Shown piece after piece: positions 25,805 through 34,313 of a DNA stretch of 64,000 bases (positions within the stretch are counted from its first letter, which is position 1; the number at the start of each line of letters is the position of its first letter). Both the position numbers and the translations under genes were made by a program. The notes under the pieces were generated by a model, which was not told the DNA's origin, ran no database searches, and saw only the letters and a program-made list of their open reading frames with translations. The DNA is taken from assembly GCA_040772505.1 (NCBI GenBank), contig JAXGYA010000006.1:1-64000 (forward strand), written 5' to 3'. Origin of the DNA: Mariniphaga sp040772505. Lineage in GTDB: Bacteria; Bacteroidota; Bacteroidia; Bacteroidales; Prolixibacteraceae.

Positions 25805-26515
25805 ATGGGAAGAGCATTTGAATACCGCAGGGCGGCAAAGGAAAAACGCTGGGACAAGATGTCGCGAATTTTTCCAAAACTGGCAAAACAAATCACAATT
25901 GCAGCCAAAGAAGGGGGGGCAGACCCTGATTTAAATGCTGCGCTTCGCACTGCAATTCTGAATGCCAAAGCTCAAAATATGCCGAAAGCAAATATTGATG
26001 CAGCAATTAAGCGCGCTACAGGCAAAGATGCTGCAGATTTTTCCGAAATAAACTACGAAGGAAAGGGTCCGCATGGTGTTTTGGTTTTTGTGGAGTGTGC
26101 AACTGATAATTCCACCCGCACTGTGGCAAATTTGAAAAGTTATTTTCATAGAGCCGGTGGCAGCCTGGTTCCTAACGGCTCTCTGGAATTCCTGTTCTCC
26201 AGAAAAGCTGTTTTTGAGTTTGAGAAGTTGCAGGATATGGATCTGGAAGAGATTGAGTTGGAGCTTATTGATGACGGATTGGAAGAGATTGAAGAAAACG
26301 ATAACATCGTTTATGTTTACGCTGATTACACCAACTTTGGCGATTTAAGCATTGCATTGGAAAAACTGGAAATAGACGTGAAAAAGGCATCGCTGAAACG
26401 CTTTGCCAACGATCCGGTTGAGTTTTCGGAAGAGCAGCTGGAGGAGATTGAAAAAATGTTAGACAAGCTTGAAGAAGATGATGATGTTCAGGCAGTTTAC
26501 ACCAACATCATGTAA
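25805..26515 (+). CDS. YebC/PmpR-family (TACO1-like) regulator
   Basis: A 236-residue member of the YebC family, described both as transcriptional regulators and as translation factors that ease ribosome stalling. The N-terminus MGRAFEYRRAAKEKRWDKMSRIFPKLAKQI is the hallmark, followed by NMPKANIDAAIKRATG and GPHGVLVFVECATDN. The family's usual three-domain length is kept, with an acidic C-terminus. No neighbour points to a target gene. Confidence 0.9.
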   Translation: MGRAFEYRRAAKEKRWDKMSRIFPKLAKQITIAAKEGGADPDLNAALRTAILNAKAQNMPKANIDAAIKRATGKDAADFSEINYEGKGPHGVLVFVECATDNSTRTVANLKSYFHRAGGSLVPNGSLEFLFSRKAVFEFEKLQDMDLEEIELELIDDGLEEIEENDNIVYVYADYTNFGDLSIALEKLEIDVKKASLKRFANDPVEFSEEQLEEIEKMLDKLEEDDDVQAVYTNIM

Positions 26516-26559
26516 CATTGTATTAGAAAGGAGGATTTAAAGATGTTGGTTTTATTCCA

Positions 26560-26567
26560 TAATTTTG
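26560..26567 (+). promoter_or_regulatory. -7 box TAATTTTG of the ABC ATPase gene
   Basis: TAATTTTG ends 21 bases before the ATG at 26589. Transcription from about 26574 excludes the more upstream TTG at 26565 as the start. Confidence 0.5.
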
Positions 26568-26588
26568 AAAGTAAATAATTTTAATTGT

Positions 26589-27290
26589 ATGAATAATAAA
26601 GTAATCCATCTGGAAAATATTTCTAAAAATTATAAGGTAGGCACTCAGATTGTACGGGCATTGCGGTCGGTTTCACTTGACATTTACAGAGGTGAATATG
26701 TGGCTGTCATGGGAGCATCGGGCTCAGGAAAATCCACATTGATGAATATTATCGGCTGCCTGGATACACCTTCCACGGGAACTTATATTCTGAACGAACG
26801 TGATGTCAGTCGTCTCTCCGATAATGAGCTGGCTGAGATACGAAACTCAGAAATCGGCTTTGTCTTTCAGGTTTTTAATTTGCTGCCGAGAAATTCTGCT
26901 CTGGAAAATGTGATGTTGCCTCTGGTTTATGCCGGAATGAGGAAGCATGAGAGGAAGAGCAGGGCAATCAGCACCCTCGCAGATGTGGGACTTGCCGACA
27001 GGATGAATCACAAGCCCAACGAACTTTCCGGTGGACAGCGCCAGCGCGTAGCAATTGCCCGCGCGCTGGTTAACAAACCCTCCATTTTATTGGCAGACGA
27101 ACCCACCGGGAATCTTGACTCAGTTATTTCAACTGAAATCATGAGACTTTTTTCAGATATACACAAAATGGGAAATACGCTGATTATGGTGACCCATGAA
27201 TTGGACATTGCAATGCATGCACACCGGATAATCAGGCTGAAAGACGGAGAGGTTGAGTCCGACGAAATCAATCAAAATCCTGTTTATTAA
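26589..27290 (+). CDS. LolD/MacB-type ABC transporter ATPase
   Basis: A 233-residue ATPase of the MacB/LolD group, which powers lipoprotein release or efflux with a FtsX-like permease. Motifs in order: Walker A GASGSGKST, Q-loop FVFQVFNLLP, signature LSGGQRQRVAIARAL, Walker B ILLADEPTGNLDS, and H-loop THE. The start at 26589 (MNNKVIHLENISKNY) is preferred over an upstream TTG because of the promoter position. No permease gene is adjacent: the next gene is a cobalamin adenosyltransferase 12 bases away, so its membrane partner must be encoded elsewhere. Confidence 0.88.
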   Translation: MNNKVIHLENISKNYKVGTQIVRALRSVSLDIYRGEYVAVMGASGSGKSTLMNIIGCLDTPSTGTYILNERDVSRLSDNELAEIRNSEIGFVFQVFNLLPRNSALENVMLPLVYAGMRKHERKSRAISTLADVGLADRMNHKPNELSGGQRQRVAIARALVNKPSILLADEPTGNLDSVISTEIMRLFSDIHKMGNTLIMVTHELDIAMHAHRIIRLKDGEVESDEINQNPVY

Positions 27291-27301
27291 CATTTTGGAA
27301 T

Positions 27302-27853
27302 ATGGGAAAAATTTATACTAAAACCGGTGATGACGGCACAACCGGTCTGGTTGGCGGAACCAGGGTTAAAAAATTTGATGCCCGCCTTGAAGCATATGGC
27401 ACAATTGATGAGTTGAATGCCGCCGTCGGAGTAATTCGCTCATGTGATATCCCTGATACTATTTCGAGTGTGCTCATTGAAATTCAAAACCGGCTGTTTA
27501 ACATTGGTTCCCGATTGGCTTCTGATAAAAAAGGAGACAAAATCACAGAAAAATTGTCAATTACTGAAGCTCACATTGCCTTTCTGGAAAAAGCCATTGA
27601 TGAAATGGATAAGGATTTGCCAAAGCTGAGGCAATTTATTTTGCCCGGTGGTGATTTGGCATCTGCTTATTGTCATGTGGCGCGAACGGTTTGCCGGAGA
27701 GCCGAGAGGCGTATTCTCGCGTTCGCAGATAGAGGCACTATTCAGCCCGAAATTGTCAAATACATTAACCGGCTTTCTGATTTTTTGTTTGTATTAGCTC
27801 GTAAAATGGCTGCCATCAGCGGAGTTCACGAAGAGCCATGGAGACATTATTGA
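27302..27853 (+). CDS. PduO-type ATP:cob(I)alamin adenosyltransferase
   Basis: A 183-residue enzyme that makes adenosylcobalamin from ATP and reduced cobalamin. The N-terminal ATP-binding motif is YTKTGDDGTTGLVGG, followed by DARLEAYGTIDELNAA and the C-terminal CRRAERR helix with FLFVLARKMA. All are typical of the PduO/CobO-like trimeric enzymes. It follows the ABC ATPase by 12 bases. Together with meaB it indicates a cobalamin-dependent mutase pathway in this organism. Confidence 0.92.
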   Translation: MGKIYTKTGDDGTTGLVGGTRVKKFDARLEAYGTIDELNAAVGVIRSCDIPDTISSVLIEIQNRLFNIGSRLASDKKGDKITEKLSITEAHIAFLEKAIDEMDKDLPKLRQFILPGGDLASAYCHVARTVCRRAERRILAFADRGTIQPEIVKYINRLSDFLFVLARKMAAISGVHEEPWRHY

Positions 27854-27939
27854 AAAGATTTTTTTTGGTTTTTTTCGTATTTATTTTTATTATATTCGCG
27901 GCATTGTAAAAACGAGTTTAACCACAAAAATTCATTGAA

Positions 27940-28161
27940 ATGTACTGGACTCTTGAATTAGCTTCGAAACTGGAGGATGCACCCTGGCCAGCAACGAAAG
28001 ACGAGTTGATTGACTACGCCATTCGCTCGGGAGCACCGCTTGAGGTAATTGAAAATTTACAGGAAATTGAAGACGAAGGCGAAATTTATGAAAGTATTGA
28101 AGACATTTGGCCTGATTACCCAAGCAAGGATGACTTCTTCTTTAACGAAGATGAGTATTAA
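27940..28161 (+). CDS. Small acidic DUF2795 protein
   Basis: A 73-residue acidic protein beginning MYWTLELASKLEDAPWPATKDELIDYAIRSG, with a Glu/Asp-rich second half. It matches the small DUF2795 proteins found singly in many Bacteroidota. Function is unknown. It has its own putative -7 box (TATATTCG near 27891) and a clear terminator just downstream, so it is a monocistronic unit. Confidence 0.75.
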   Translation: MYWTLELASKLEDAPWPATKDELIDYAIRSGAPLEVIENLQEIEDEGEIYESIEDIWPDYPSKDDFFFNEDEY

Positions 28162-28186
28162 TGTTTTAATAAAATTAGAAATAGAG

Positions 28187-28213
28187 AAAAGCAGGCTGAA
28201 AACCTGCTTTTTT
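28187..28213 (+). terminator. Rho-independent terminator after DUF2795
   Basis: AAAAGCAGG (28187-28195) pairs with CCTGCTTTT (28203-28211), followed by further T residues. Confidence 0.85.
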
Positions 28214-28305
28214 GATTGTTTCCAGTTAATTCAGGATAGCTGTCGTGATTTGCAATGCCCGTTTTGTACTTTGAAAAATGAAAATATGAAGGAGTTGCTT
28301 TAAAA

Positions 28306-28734
28306 TCAGAGTAACCCGTAGGTCTTTAGTATTTCAGCCAGATCAGGATGTGTTCTTGCATATTCCCTTAAAATTGTGGTTAGATTTCTTACTTTATTGT
28401 TGGCTTCTTCTGCTTGTGTAAGGGCAAGTTTTAATGCTGTGCGCCGGTCCCAGATTGTATATCCGAGTAAAAAAATAATGAGGGTAATTGTAATACTGAA
28501 TCCCCAGAAAAAAAGTGTTTTAAGGTCGTCAATCTGTTTTTGCTGGGAGTCCAATCTTGCATTCATTTCATTTCGTAGCGAATTCATTTCATTTCGCAGC
28601 GAACCCATTTCTGCTTCAAGCCTTATAAAGCGGTCTCTGTCAGCAAGCGTATAAGGAACAATTTGCTATTCCTGAGCCTGAACAACAGCTCCGGTTAAAA
28701 GAAGCAAAATGAATATGGTTAAAACTTTTTTCAC
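28306..28734 (-). pseudogene. Exported coiled-coil protein interrupted by an amber stop
   Basis: Reading from GTG at 28734 gives a signal peptide (MKKVLTIFILLLTGAVVQAQ), one Glu, then TAG at 28666-28668. The same frame continues QIVPYTLADRDRFIRLEAE and then a coiled coil with repeated NEMNSLRNEMNARLD, a transmembrane helix (LFFWGFSITITLIIFLLGYTIW) and a charged tail. Removing the TAG restores one 142-residue protein of a type I have seen annotated as exported coiled-coil proteins. CAG to TAG is one transition. An internal Met at 28608 could start a shorter form without the signal peptide. The stop is directly visible; loss of function is inferred. Confidence 0.72.
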
Positions 28735-28783
28735 AATCTTAACATTGAAATGGTGTAACAAATATAGCGAATTCTTTGTTGAT

Positions 28784-28818
28784 TAAAAAAACCTGCTCCA
28801 ATTTTGAAACAGGCTTTT
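28784..28818 (-). terminator. Terminator at the end of the ilv operon
   Basis: On the minus strand AAGCCTG pairs with CAGGTTT (one G-T wobble), followed by a run of T. It lies about 30 bases beyond the ilvC stop. Confidence 0.65.
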
Positions 28819-28845
28819 TCTTATTATCAGTGGGTTTTTTGCATA

Positions 28846-29892
28846 TTATTGTCCGGGACGCAGTTTTCTTACGGCTGCACCCGCCTGCCAAAGTTCTGAA
28901 TCGCGCATCTCTTTGAGTTCAGCATTCAGGCTGGTTTTGTAATCAACACTGCTTGTTGAATCAAGTACGCGTTTTGTTTCAATACCCGACTTCACACTTT
29001 CATAAAGTTCATTAAACACCGGAAGAGTAGCTTCGCGGAATTTATGTCTCCAGTCCAAAGCGCCGCGTTGCGCAGTTGCGCTGCAATTTGCGTACATCCA
29101 GTCCATTCCGTTCTGGTCCACCAGGCGGATGAGGCTTTGTGTGAGCTCTTCAACCGTTTCATTGAAAGCTTCTGACGGACTGTGTCCATTTTTGCGCAAG
29201 ACATCATACTGAGCTTCAATGATTCCTGCAAGTGCACCCATCAACACACCGCGTTCACCGGTGAGGTCAGAATACACTTCATTTTCAAAGGTGGTGGGGA
29301 ACAGGTAGCCCGAACCTATGGCTATGCCGAGAGCCAATGCACGTTCTTCAGCTCTACCGGTGTAATCCTGAAAGATTGCATAGCTGGAGTTAATTCCGTT
29401 TCCTGCAAGAAAGTTGGTGCGTACACTGGCACCGGAACCTTTTGGGGCAACTAAAATAACATCTACGTTCTCGGGTGGTATAACTCCGGTTTGCTCTTTA
29501 TAGGTTATTGAAAAACCGTGTGAAAAATAGAGCGCATCGCCTTCTTTTAGACAAGGTTTAAGTTTTGGCCAAAGGATGCGCTGTGCTGCATCCGATACAA
29601 GGTATTGAATGATTGTGCCCTTTTCTGCTGCTTCTTCAACAGGAAAAAGCGTTTCGCCGGGAACAAAACCATCACGCACTGCCTTATCCCAGTCTTCCTT
29701 GAACTCGGGAGCCTGCCCGATAATCACTTTTAACCCGTTGTCCTTCATGTTTAGTGCCTGTGCAGGCCCCTGAACACCATAGCCAATGATTGCAATGACT
29801 TCATCTTTTAATACTTCTTTTGCTTTCTCTACCGGAAATTCTTCACGGAGGACTACATTTTCAACTACTCCGCCAAAGTTAATTTGTGCCAT
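28846..29892 (-). CDS. ilvC: Ketol-acid reductoisomerase
   Basis: This 348-residue enzyme carries out the second step of valine/isoleucine synthesis: alkyl migration and NADPH reduction of acetolactate. The nucleotide-binding motif is IIGYGVQGPAQALN near residue 34. The catalytic part contains LVAPKGSGASVRTNF, SDLTGERGVLMGALAG with Mg-binding acids, and the C-terminal NCSATAQRGALDW. Length matches class I enzymes. It is the last gene of the ilvD-ilvB-ilvN-ilvC operon, 66 bases after ilvN. Confidence 0.95.
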   Translation of the reverse strand: MAQINFGGVVENVVLREEFPVEKAKEVLKDEVIAIIGYGVQGPAQALNMKDNGLKVIIGQAPEFKEDWDKAVRDGFVPGETLFPVEEAAEKGTIIQYLVSDAAQRILWPKLKPCLKEGDALYFSHGFSITYKEQTGVIPPENVDVILVAPKGSGASVRTNFLAGNGINSSYAIFQDYTGRAEERALALGIAIGSGYLFPTTFENEVYSDLTGERGVLMGALAGIIEAQYDVLRKNGHSPSEAFNETVEELTQSLIRLVDQNGMDWMYANCSATAQRGALDWRHKFREATLPVFNELYESVKSGIETKRVLDSTSSVDYKTSLNAELKEMRDSELWQAGAAVRKLRPGQ

Positions 29893-29958
29893 AATTTTTA
29901 ATTGTTGTAATTTTTTGTTTAAATAATATTTCAGTATTTATTCTGTTAAAATCGGAAT

Positions 29959-30501
29959 TTAATCTATACTCTCAAGCAAAGCATCTCTCTCTTTTAAAAA
30001 TTCTGAAAGACGTTCAATGGGATCGCGTGTAATTGCAATTCTTCCCGAACGTATAAACTGCATGACCTTGAAATTGTTCAATTCGTCAAACAAAGCCTGA
30101 GTCTCTTCTTTGTGCCCTGTTTTTTCAATAACCGTATATTCTCTTGTAACTTCAAGAATCCTTGCACCTGAATTCCGGACAATATTTTCAATTGTGCTGT
30201 TTTCATACAATGCTTCCGTAGGTACTTTATAAAGCGCAATTTCCTGGTAAATCATTTCATCGTTGGTGTGATAAAAAGCTTTCAGAACATCAATTTGCTT
30301 CTCAATCTGCCCGACTATTTTGGTCACCAGTTCTTCGGTAGTACTTATCACGATAGTGAATTTATATATACTCTGAATTGCAGACTCAGAAACAGTCAGA
30401 CTGTCAATATTTACTTTTCTGCGGGTAAAAACGTTGGTTATACGTGCCAGCAGGCCAATGTGGTTTTCTGAATAAACCGTTATTATATACTCTTGTTTCA
30501 T
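29959..30501 (-). CDS. ilvN: Acetolactate synthase small (regulatory) subunit
   Basis: A 180-residue regulatory subunit that confers valine feedback inhibition on IlvB. The N-terminal ACT domain covers about residues 3-78 (YIITVYSENHIGLLARITNVFTRRKVNIDSL), and the C-terminal ALS_ss_C-like domain follows (IVRNSGARILEVTREYTVIEKTGHKEE). It lies 25 bases after ilvB, in the same operon. The slightly longer C-terminus is usual for Bacteroidota. Confidence 0.9.
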   Translation of the reverse strand: MKQEYIITVYSENHIGLLARITNVFTRRKVNIDSLTVSESAIQSIYKFTIVISTTEELVTKIVGQIEKQIDVLKAFYHTNDEMIYQEIALYKVPTEALYENSTIENIVRNSGARILEVTREYTVIEKTGHKEETQALFDELNNFKVMQFIRSGRIAITRDPIERLSEFLKERDALLESID

Positions 30502-30526
30502 AATTTCTGATATTAATTTATTAACA

Positions 30527-32233
30527 TTATTTCAATTCAGGTTCCAAAATCACCTCAGAAACTGAAGCTCCGGAAGGTACCATCGGGAATACATTATCCT
30601 CCTTTTCAATCATCACTTCAAGCAGATACGGACCTTTGTAGTCAATCATTTTCTGAATTGATCCCTCCAGGTCATCACGAGATTCAACCTTGTGTCCCTC
30701 AATGCCGTACCCTTTTGCAATAGTAATAAAATCAGGATTTTTCAAACCGGTGAATGAGTATCTCTTTTCGAAAAAAAGCTGCTGCCACTGGCGCACCATA
30801 CCGAGAAAATTATTGTTAAGTATTATCATTTTCACTGGAATATTATCCTGTGAAATAGTGCCTAATTCCTGAATGCTCATCTGGAAACCGCCATCACCGA
30901 TGAATGTAATGACTGTACGGTCGGGAGCAGCGAGCTGAGCTCCAATGCTGGCTGGCAAACCAAAGCCCATGGTTCCCAATCCGCCGGAGGTAACGTTGCT
31001 ACGCGGTTGTCTGAATTTAAAATAGCGCGAGGCAATCATTTGATGTTGCCCGACATCCGTAACAAGAATGGCTTCGTTATTGGTTTTCTCTCCAACGATA
31101 CGAACCGTTTCTCCCATTGTCAATCCGGGCTTTTCGGGGTACAGTTCCTTTTCGATAATTTTATTAAATTCTATATCGTAGCACTCTTTAAATCTATTCA
31201 ACCACTTTTCGTGACTGTTCTGTTTTACATTATCAGTCAGCATTTTCAGCGCCTTTTTGGCATTTCCTAAGATTGGTACATCAGCTTTAATAATTTTATT
31301 TATCTCTGCCTGATCAATTTCAAGATGGATAATTTTGGCATCGGTGGCATACGCAGATACTTTTCCGGTTACACGATCATCGAAACGCATTCCCACGGCT
31401 ATAATAACATCAGCTTCGTTGGTGAGTAGATTTGGACCGTAATTTCCGTGCATACCCAGCATGCCAACATTCAGCGGATGGTCTGTTGGCAGTGCAGAGA
31501 GCCCCAGGAGTGTCCATGCAACAGGAATTCCTGTCTTTTCAACGAATCTCTTCAGCTCTTCTTCTGCCCGGGAAATAATAACGCCCTGACCCAATAGCAA
31601 TAGCGGGCGCTTTGCCTGATCAATGATTTCGACTGCTTCTTTAACCTTAAACGGGTCGATTTGAGGCTCAGGAACATAGCTTCTGATTTTTGTGCATTTT
31701 TTATATTCAAACTCCAGTTTCCCAAACTGTGCATCTTTGGTCAGGTCGATAACCACCGGACCGGGACGGCCGGATTGGGCAATATAGAAAGCCTTGGCAA
31801 TTGCTTCCGGTATTTCTTCGGGGGTTGTAACCTGAAAATTCCATTTGGTAACGGGCATGGTGAGTCCCATAATGTCTGATTCCTGGAAAGCATCAGTGCC
31901 CAGCAGTGGTGAAGGCACCTGCCCGGTAATGCAAACCAGCGGTGAAGAGTCCATCATGGCATTTGCAATTCCTGTAATCAGATTTGTGCCGCCAGGACCT
32001 GAGGTAACAAAGCAGACTCCTGCTTTTCCGGTTATGCGTGCATAACCTTCAGCAGCATGAACAGCTCCCTGTTCATGGCGTGTTAGAATATGCTTTATCT
32101 GTGAGTTAAAATCGTACAATGCATCATAAACGGGCATAATTGCCCCGCCCGGATACCCGAAAATGGTATCAACGCCCTCTTCCATTAGCGAAAGGATGAG
32201 AGCCTGGGAACCTGAAACTTTCTTTTTTGTCAT
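30527..32233 (-). CDS. ilvB: Acetolactate synthase large (catalytic) subunit
   Basis: This 568-residue thiamin-diphosphate enzyme condenses pyruvate with pyruvate or 2-oxobutyrate. The catalytic Glu lies in the stretch GYPGGAIMPVYDAL...HEQGAVHAAEGYAR, about residue 54. The ThDP/Mg motif is GDGGFQMSIQEL...NNNF near residues 440-475. The central FAD-type domain contains GMRFDDRVTGK. It is in an operon with ilvD upstream (29 bases) and ilvN downstream. Confidence 0.95.
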   Translation of the reverse strand: MTKKKVSGSQALILSLMEEGVDTIFGYPGGAIMPVYDALYDFNSQIKHILTRHEQGAVHAAEGYARITGKAGVCFVTSGPGGTNLITGIANAMMDSSPLVCITGQVPSPLLGTDAFQESDIMGLTMPVTKWNFQVTTPEEIPEAIAKAFYIAQSGRPGPVVIDLTKDAQFGKLEFEYKKCTKIRSYVPEPQIDPFKVKEAVEIIDQAKRPLLLLGQGVIISRAEEELKRFVEKTGIPVAWTLLGLSALPTDHPLNVGMLGMHGNYGPNLLTNEADVIIAVGMRFDDRVTGKVSAYATDAKIIHLEIDQAEINKIIKADVPILGNAKKALKMLTDNVKQNSHEKWLNRFKECYDIEFNKIIEKELYPEKPGLTMGETVRIVGEKTNNEAILVTDVGQHQMIASRYFKFRQPRSNVTSGGLGTMGFGLPASIGAQLAAPDRTVITFIGDGGFQMSIQELGTISQDNIPVKMIILNNNFLGMVRQWQQLFFEKRYSFTGLKNPDFITIAKGYGIEGHKVESRDDLEGSIQKMIDYKGPYLLEVMIEKEDNVFPMVPSGASVSEVILEPELK

Positions 32234-32262
32234 ATCACTATTTTTTGGAGTTAATAATTTAC

Positions 32263-34095
32263 TTAATCAATCAAACGAATTGCACCTCTGTCTGCCGAAG
32301 AAACCAGGCTGGCATAAGCCTTTAATGCTTTGGTAACCCTGCGTTTCCGTTTGGGAGGCTGAAAAGCGCTCTCTCCTTTGGCTTCTTCGTTTTTTCTTCG
32401 TTTTTCCAGTTCATCATCCGAAATCACCAGATTGATGGAACGGTTTAAAATGTCAATTTCAATAATGTCATTGTTTTGAATCAACCCGATAGCGCCAGCT
32501 GAGGCAGCTTCGGGGGAGGCGTGCCCAATGGACAGTCCGGATGTTCCTCCGGAAAAGCGTCCGTCAGTAATTAGCGCACACTCTTTATCAAGCTGCATCG
32601 CCTTAAGATAGGAAGTGGGGTAGAGCATCTCCTGCATTCCAGGTCCGCCTTTGGGCCCTTCATATCGAATTACAACCACATCTCCTTTTTTTACAATATC
32701 GCCAAGTATGCCGTTTACGGCATCGTCTTGTGAATCAAACACCTTAGCTTTTCCGCTGAATTTGAAAATGGAAGAGTCAACACCTGCAGTTTTTACAATG
32801 CAGCCGTTTTCGGCAATGTTGCCGTATAGTATTGCCAATCCACCATCTTTGCTGTATGCATTTTCAATATTTCGGATACATCCGTTGGTGCGGTCGGTAT
32901 CCAGTTCAGTGTAATAGTTCTCCTGTGATGCCATCTTCAGATTTCTTCTTCCATCGCCGGGAGCAGAGAGGAAACGCATTTTGGCATCTTCAGAAAGATT
33001 TGTGTTGGTCACATCATAAGATTCAATAGCCTCTTTCAGTGTTCGTCCGTCTATCCGGCTTACGGCAGTTTCAATAAGATTACCGCGATCCAGTTCTGCC
33101 ATGATGGAAAGGATTCCGCCTGCTCGGTTCACATCCTGAACATGATAACGTGAACTGGGCGATACTTTGCACAGGTTGGGCGTAATGCGTGAAAGCCGGT
33201 CGATATCATTCATTGTGAAATCTACACCAGCTTCGTGAGCTATAGCCAAGAGGTGCAGTACCGTGTTGGTGGAGCCACCCATGGCAATATCCAGTTTCAT
33301 TGCATTCAAAAAGCTTTCGCGTGAAGCAATACTTCTTGGAAGAACTGAATCATCACCATCAGTATAATAGGATTTTACAGCGGAAATGATTTTTTCCACT
33401 GCTTCTTCAAAAAGTTTTCTACGATTGGCGTGGGTTGCCACAATGGTGCCGTTTCCGGGGAGGGCAAGTCCAATTGCCTCGGCAAGGCAGTTCATGGAGT
33501 TGGCTGTGAACATTCCCGAACACGACCCGCAGGTTGGGCAGGCATTCTGTTCAATAATCAGCAGCTCCTGGTCTGAAACCGACTGATCGGCTGCCATCAC
33601 CATAGCGTCCACCAGGTCGAAATGTTCACCTCCAATTACGCCTGCTTCCATTGGTCCTCCCGAAACAAAAATTGAGGGAATATTCAGGCGCATGGCAGCC
33701 ATCATCATTCCGGGGGTTATTTTGTCGCAGTTTGAGATGCAAATCATCGCATCCACCATGTGTCCGTTGCACATATATTCCACACTGTCGGCAATCACTT
33801 CGCGCGAAGGCAGGGAATAGAGCATACCGTCGTGCCCCATTGCAATGCCATCGTCAACGGCGATGGTGTTGAATTCGGCTGCGAAATAACCCTGTTTTTC
33901 GATTAACCCTTTCAGGTATTGCCCGATTTCGTGAAGGTGTGCATGCCCGGGTACAAATTGCGTAAATGAGTTGACAATGGCAATAACCGGACGCCCAAAA
34001 TGTTCTTCCTTCATCCCGTTGGCACGCCACAGGCTCCGTGCACCTGCCATTCTGCGGCCTTGTGTTGTCGTGTTGCTTCGTAATGGAATTTGCAT
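32263..34095 (-). CDS. ilvD: Dihydroxy-acid dehydratase
   Basis: A 610-residue iron-sulfur enzyme for the third common step of branched-chain amino acid synthesis. Cluster-binding cysteines are visible in ISNCDKITPGMMMA and CPTCGSCSGMFTANSMNC; the Gly-Arg-x-Ser-Gly-Gly segment near the end is GRFSGGTSGLSIGH. It is the first structural gene of the ilv operon. The start at 34095 lies about 30 bases after the U run of the attenuator terminator, so its transcription depends on read-through of that terminator. Confidence 0.95.
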   Translation of the reverse strand: MQIPLRSNTTTQGRRMAGARSLWRANGMKEEHFGRPVIAIVNSFTQFVPGHAHLHEIGQYLKGLIEKQGYFAAEFNTIAVDDGIAMGHDGMLYSLPSREVIADSVEYMCNGHMVDAMICISNCDKITPGMMMAAMRLNIPSIFVSGGPMEAGVIGGEHFDLVDAMVMAADQSVSDQELLIIEQNACPTCGSCSGMFTANSMNCLAEAIGLALPGNGTIVATHANRRKLFEEAVEKIISAVKSYYTDGDDSVLPRSIASRESFLNAMKLDIAMGGSTNTVLHLLAIAHEAGVDFTMNDIDRLSRITPNLCKVSPSSRYHVQDVNRAGGILSIMAELDRGNLIETAVSRIDGRTLKEAIESYDVTNTNLSEDAKMRFLSAPGDGRRNLKMASQENYYTELDTDRTNGCIRNIENAYSKDGGLAILYGNIAENGCIVKTAGVDSSIFKFSGKAKVFDSQDDAVNGILGDIVKKGDVVVIRYEGPKGGPGMQEMLYPTSYLKAMQLDKECALITDGRFSGGTSGLSIGHASPEAASAGAIGLIQNNDIIEIDILNRSINLVISDDELEKRRKNEEAKGESAFQPPKRKRRVTKALKAYASLVSSADRGAIRLID

Positions 34096-34125
34096 ACTTT
34101 TTACTCTTTAATTTCAGTTTTTTTA

Positions 34126-34159
34126 TTAAAAAAGCCTTTCCCGGTTCCGGGAAAGGCTT
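34126..34159 (-). terminator. Attenuator terminator of the ilv operon
   Basis: On the minus strand AAGCCTTTCCCGG pairs perfectly with CCGGGAAAGGCTT, then TTTT. The stem is at least 11 pairs with a tiny loop. It lies between the leader ORF stop (34189) and the ilvD start (34095). Its 5' arm (34147-34156) can alternatively pair with 34192-34202 inside the leader ORF. Confidence 0.88.
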
Positions 34160-34202
34160 GCTTATATTCTTTATAGCTACATACAATTCTACCTCTTCCC
34201 GG
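34147..34202 (-). promoter_or_regulatory. Candidate antiterminator of the ilv leader
   Basis: CCGGGAAGAGG (minus strand, 34202-34192, the last codons of the leader ORF) is complementary to CCTTTCCCGG (34156-34147, the terminator's 5' arm) over ten pairs with one bulged G. The two structures are mutually exclusive. A ribosome finishing the leader would cover the first segment and allow termination. A ribosome stalled at the Ile/Leu/Val run would leave it free. Pairing is read by eye; no energies were computed. Confidence 0.65.
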
Positions 34203-34257
34203 TGTTTCCGAAAATGACCACGAGGACGACAAGAATATATGCAGAAAACAGTTTCAT
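34189..34257 (-). CDS. Leader peptide of the ilv operon
   Basis: A 22-codon ORF: ATG at 34257, TAG at 34189-34191. After Met-Lys-Leu-Phe-Ser-Ala it runs Tyr-Ile-Leu-Val-Val-Leu-Val-Val-Ile-Phe and ends Gly-Asn-Thr-Gly-Lys-Arg. Eight consecutive codons (Ile-Leu-Val-Val-Leu-Val-Val-Ile) are for the three amino acids the operon makes, as in the ilv leaders of gamma-proteobacteria. It is preceded by a promoter that gives a 5' leader of about 20 bases and followed by the attenuator terminator. A short hydrophobic peptide could arise by chance, but its position, composition and overlap with the antiterminator argue for regulation. Confidence 0.75.
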   Translation of the reverse strand: MKLFSAYILVVLVVIFGNTGKR

Positions 34258-34283
34258 ATAATAAATTTCAATTTTATAAGCGA

Positions 34284-34313
34284 CAAATCTAAGAACTAAA
34301 TTCAAAAAACAAA
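34284..34313 (-). promoter_or_regulatory. Promoter of the ilv leader and operon
   Basis: On the minus strand TTTG (34313-34310), an 18-base spacer, then TAGATTTG (34291-34284). This fits the Bacteroidota -33/-7 pattern. The predicted start is near 34277. Confidence 0.65.
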
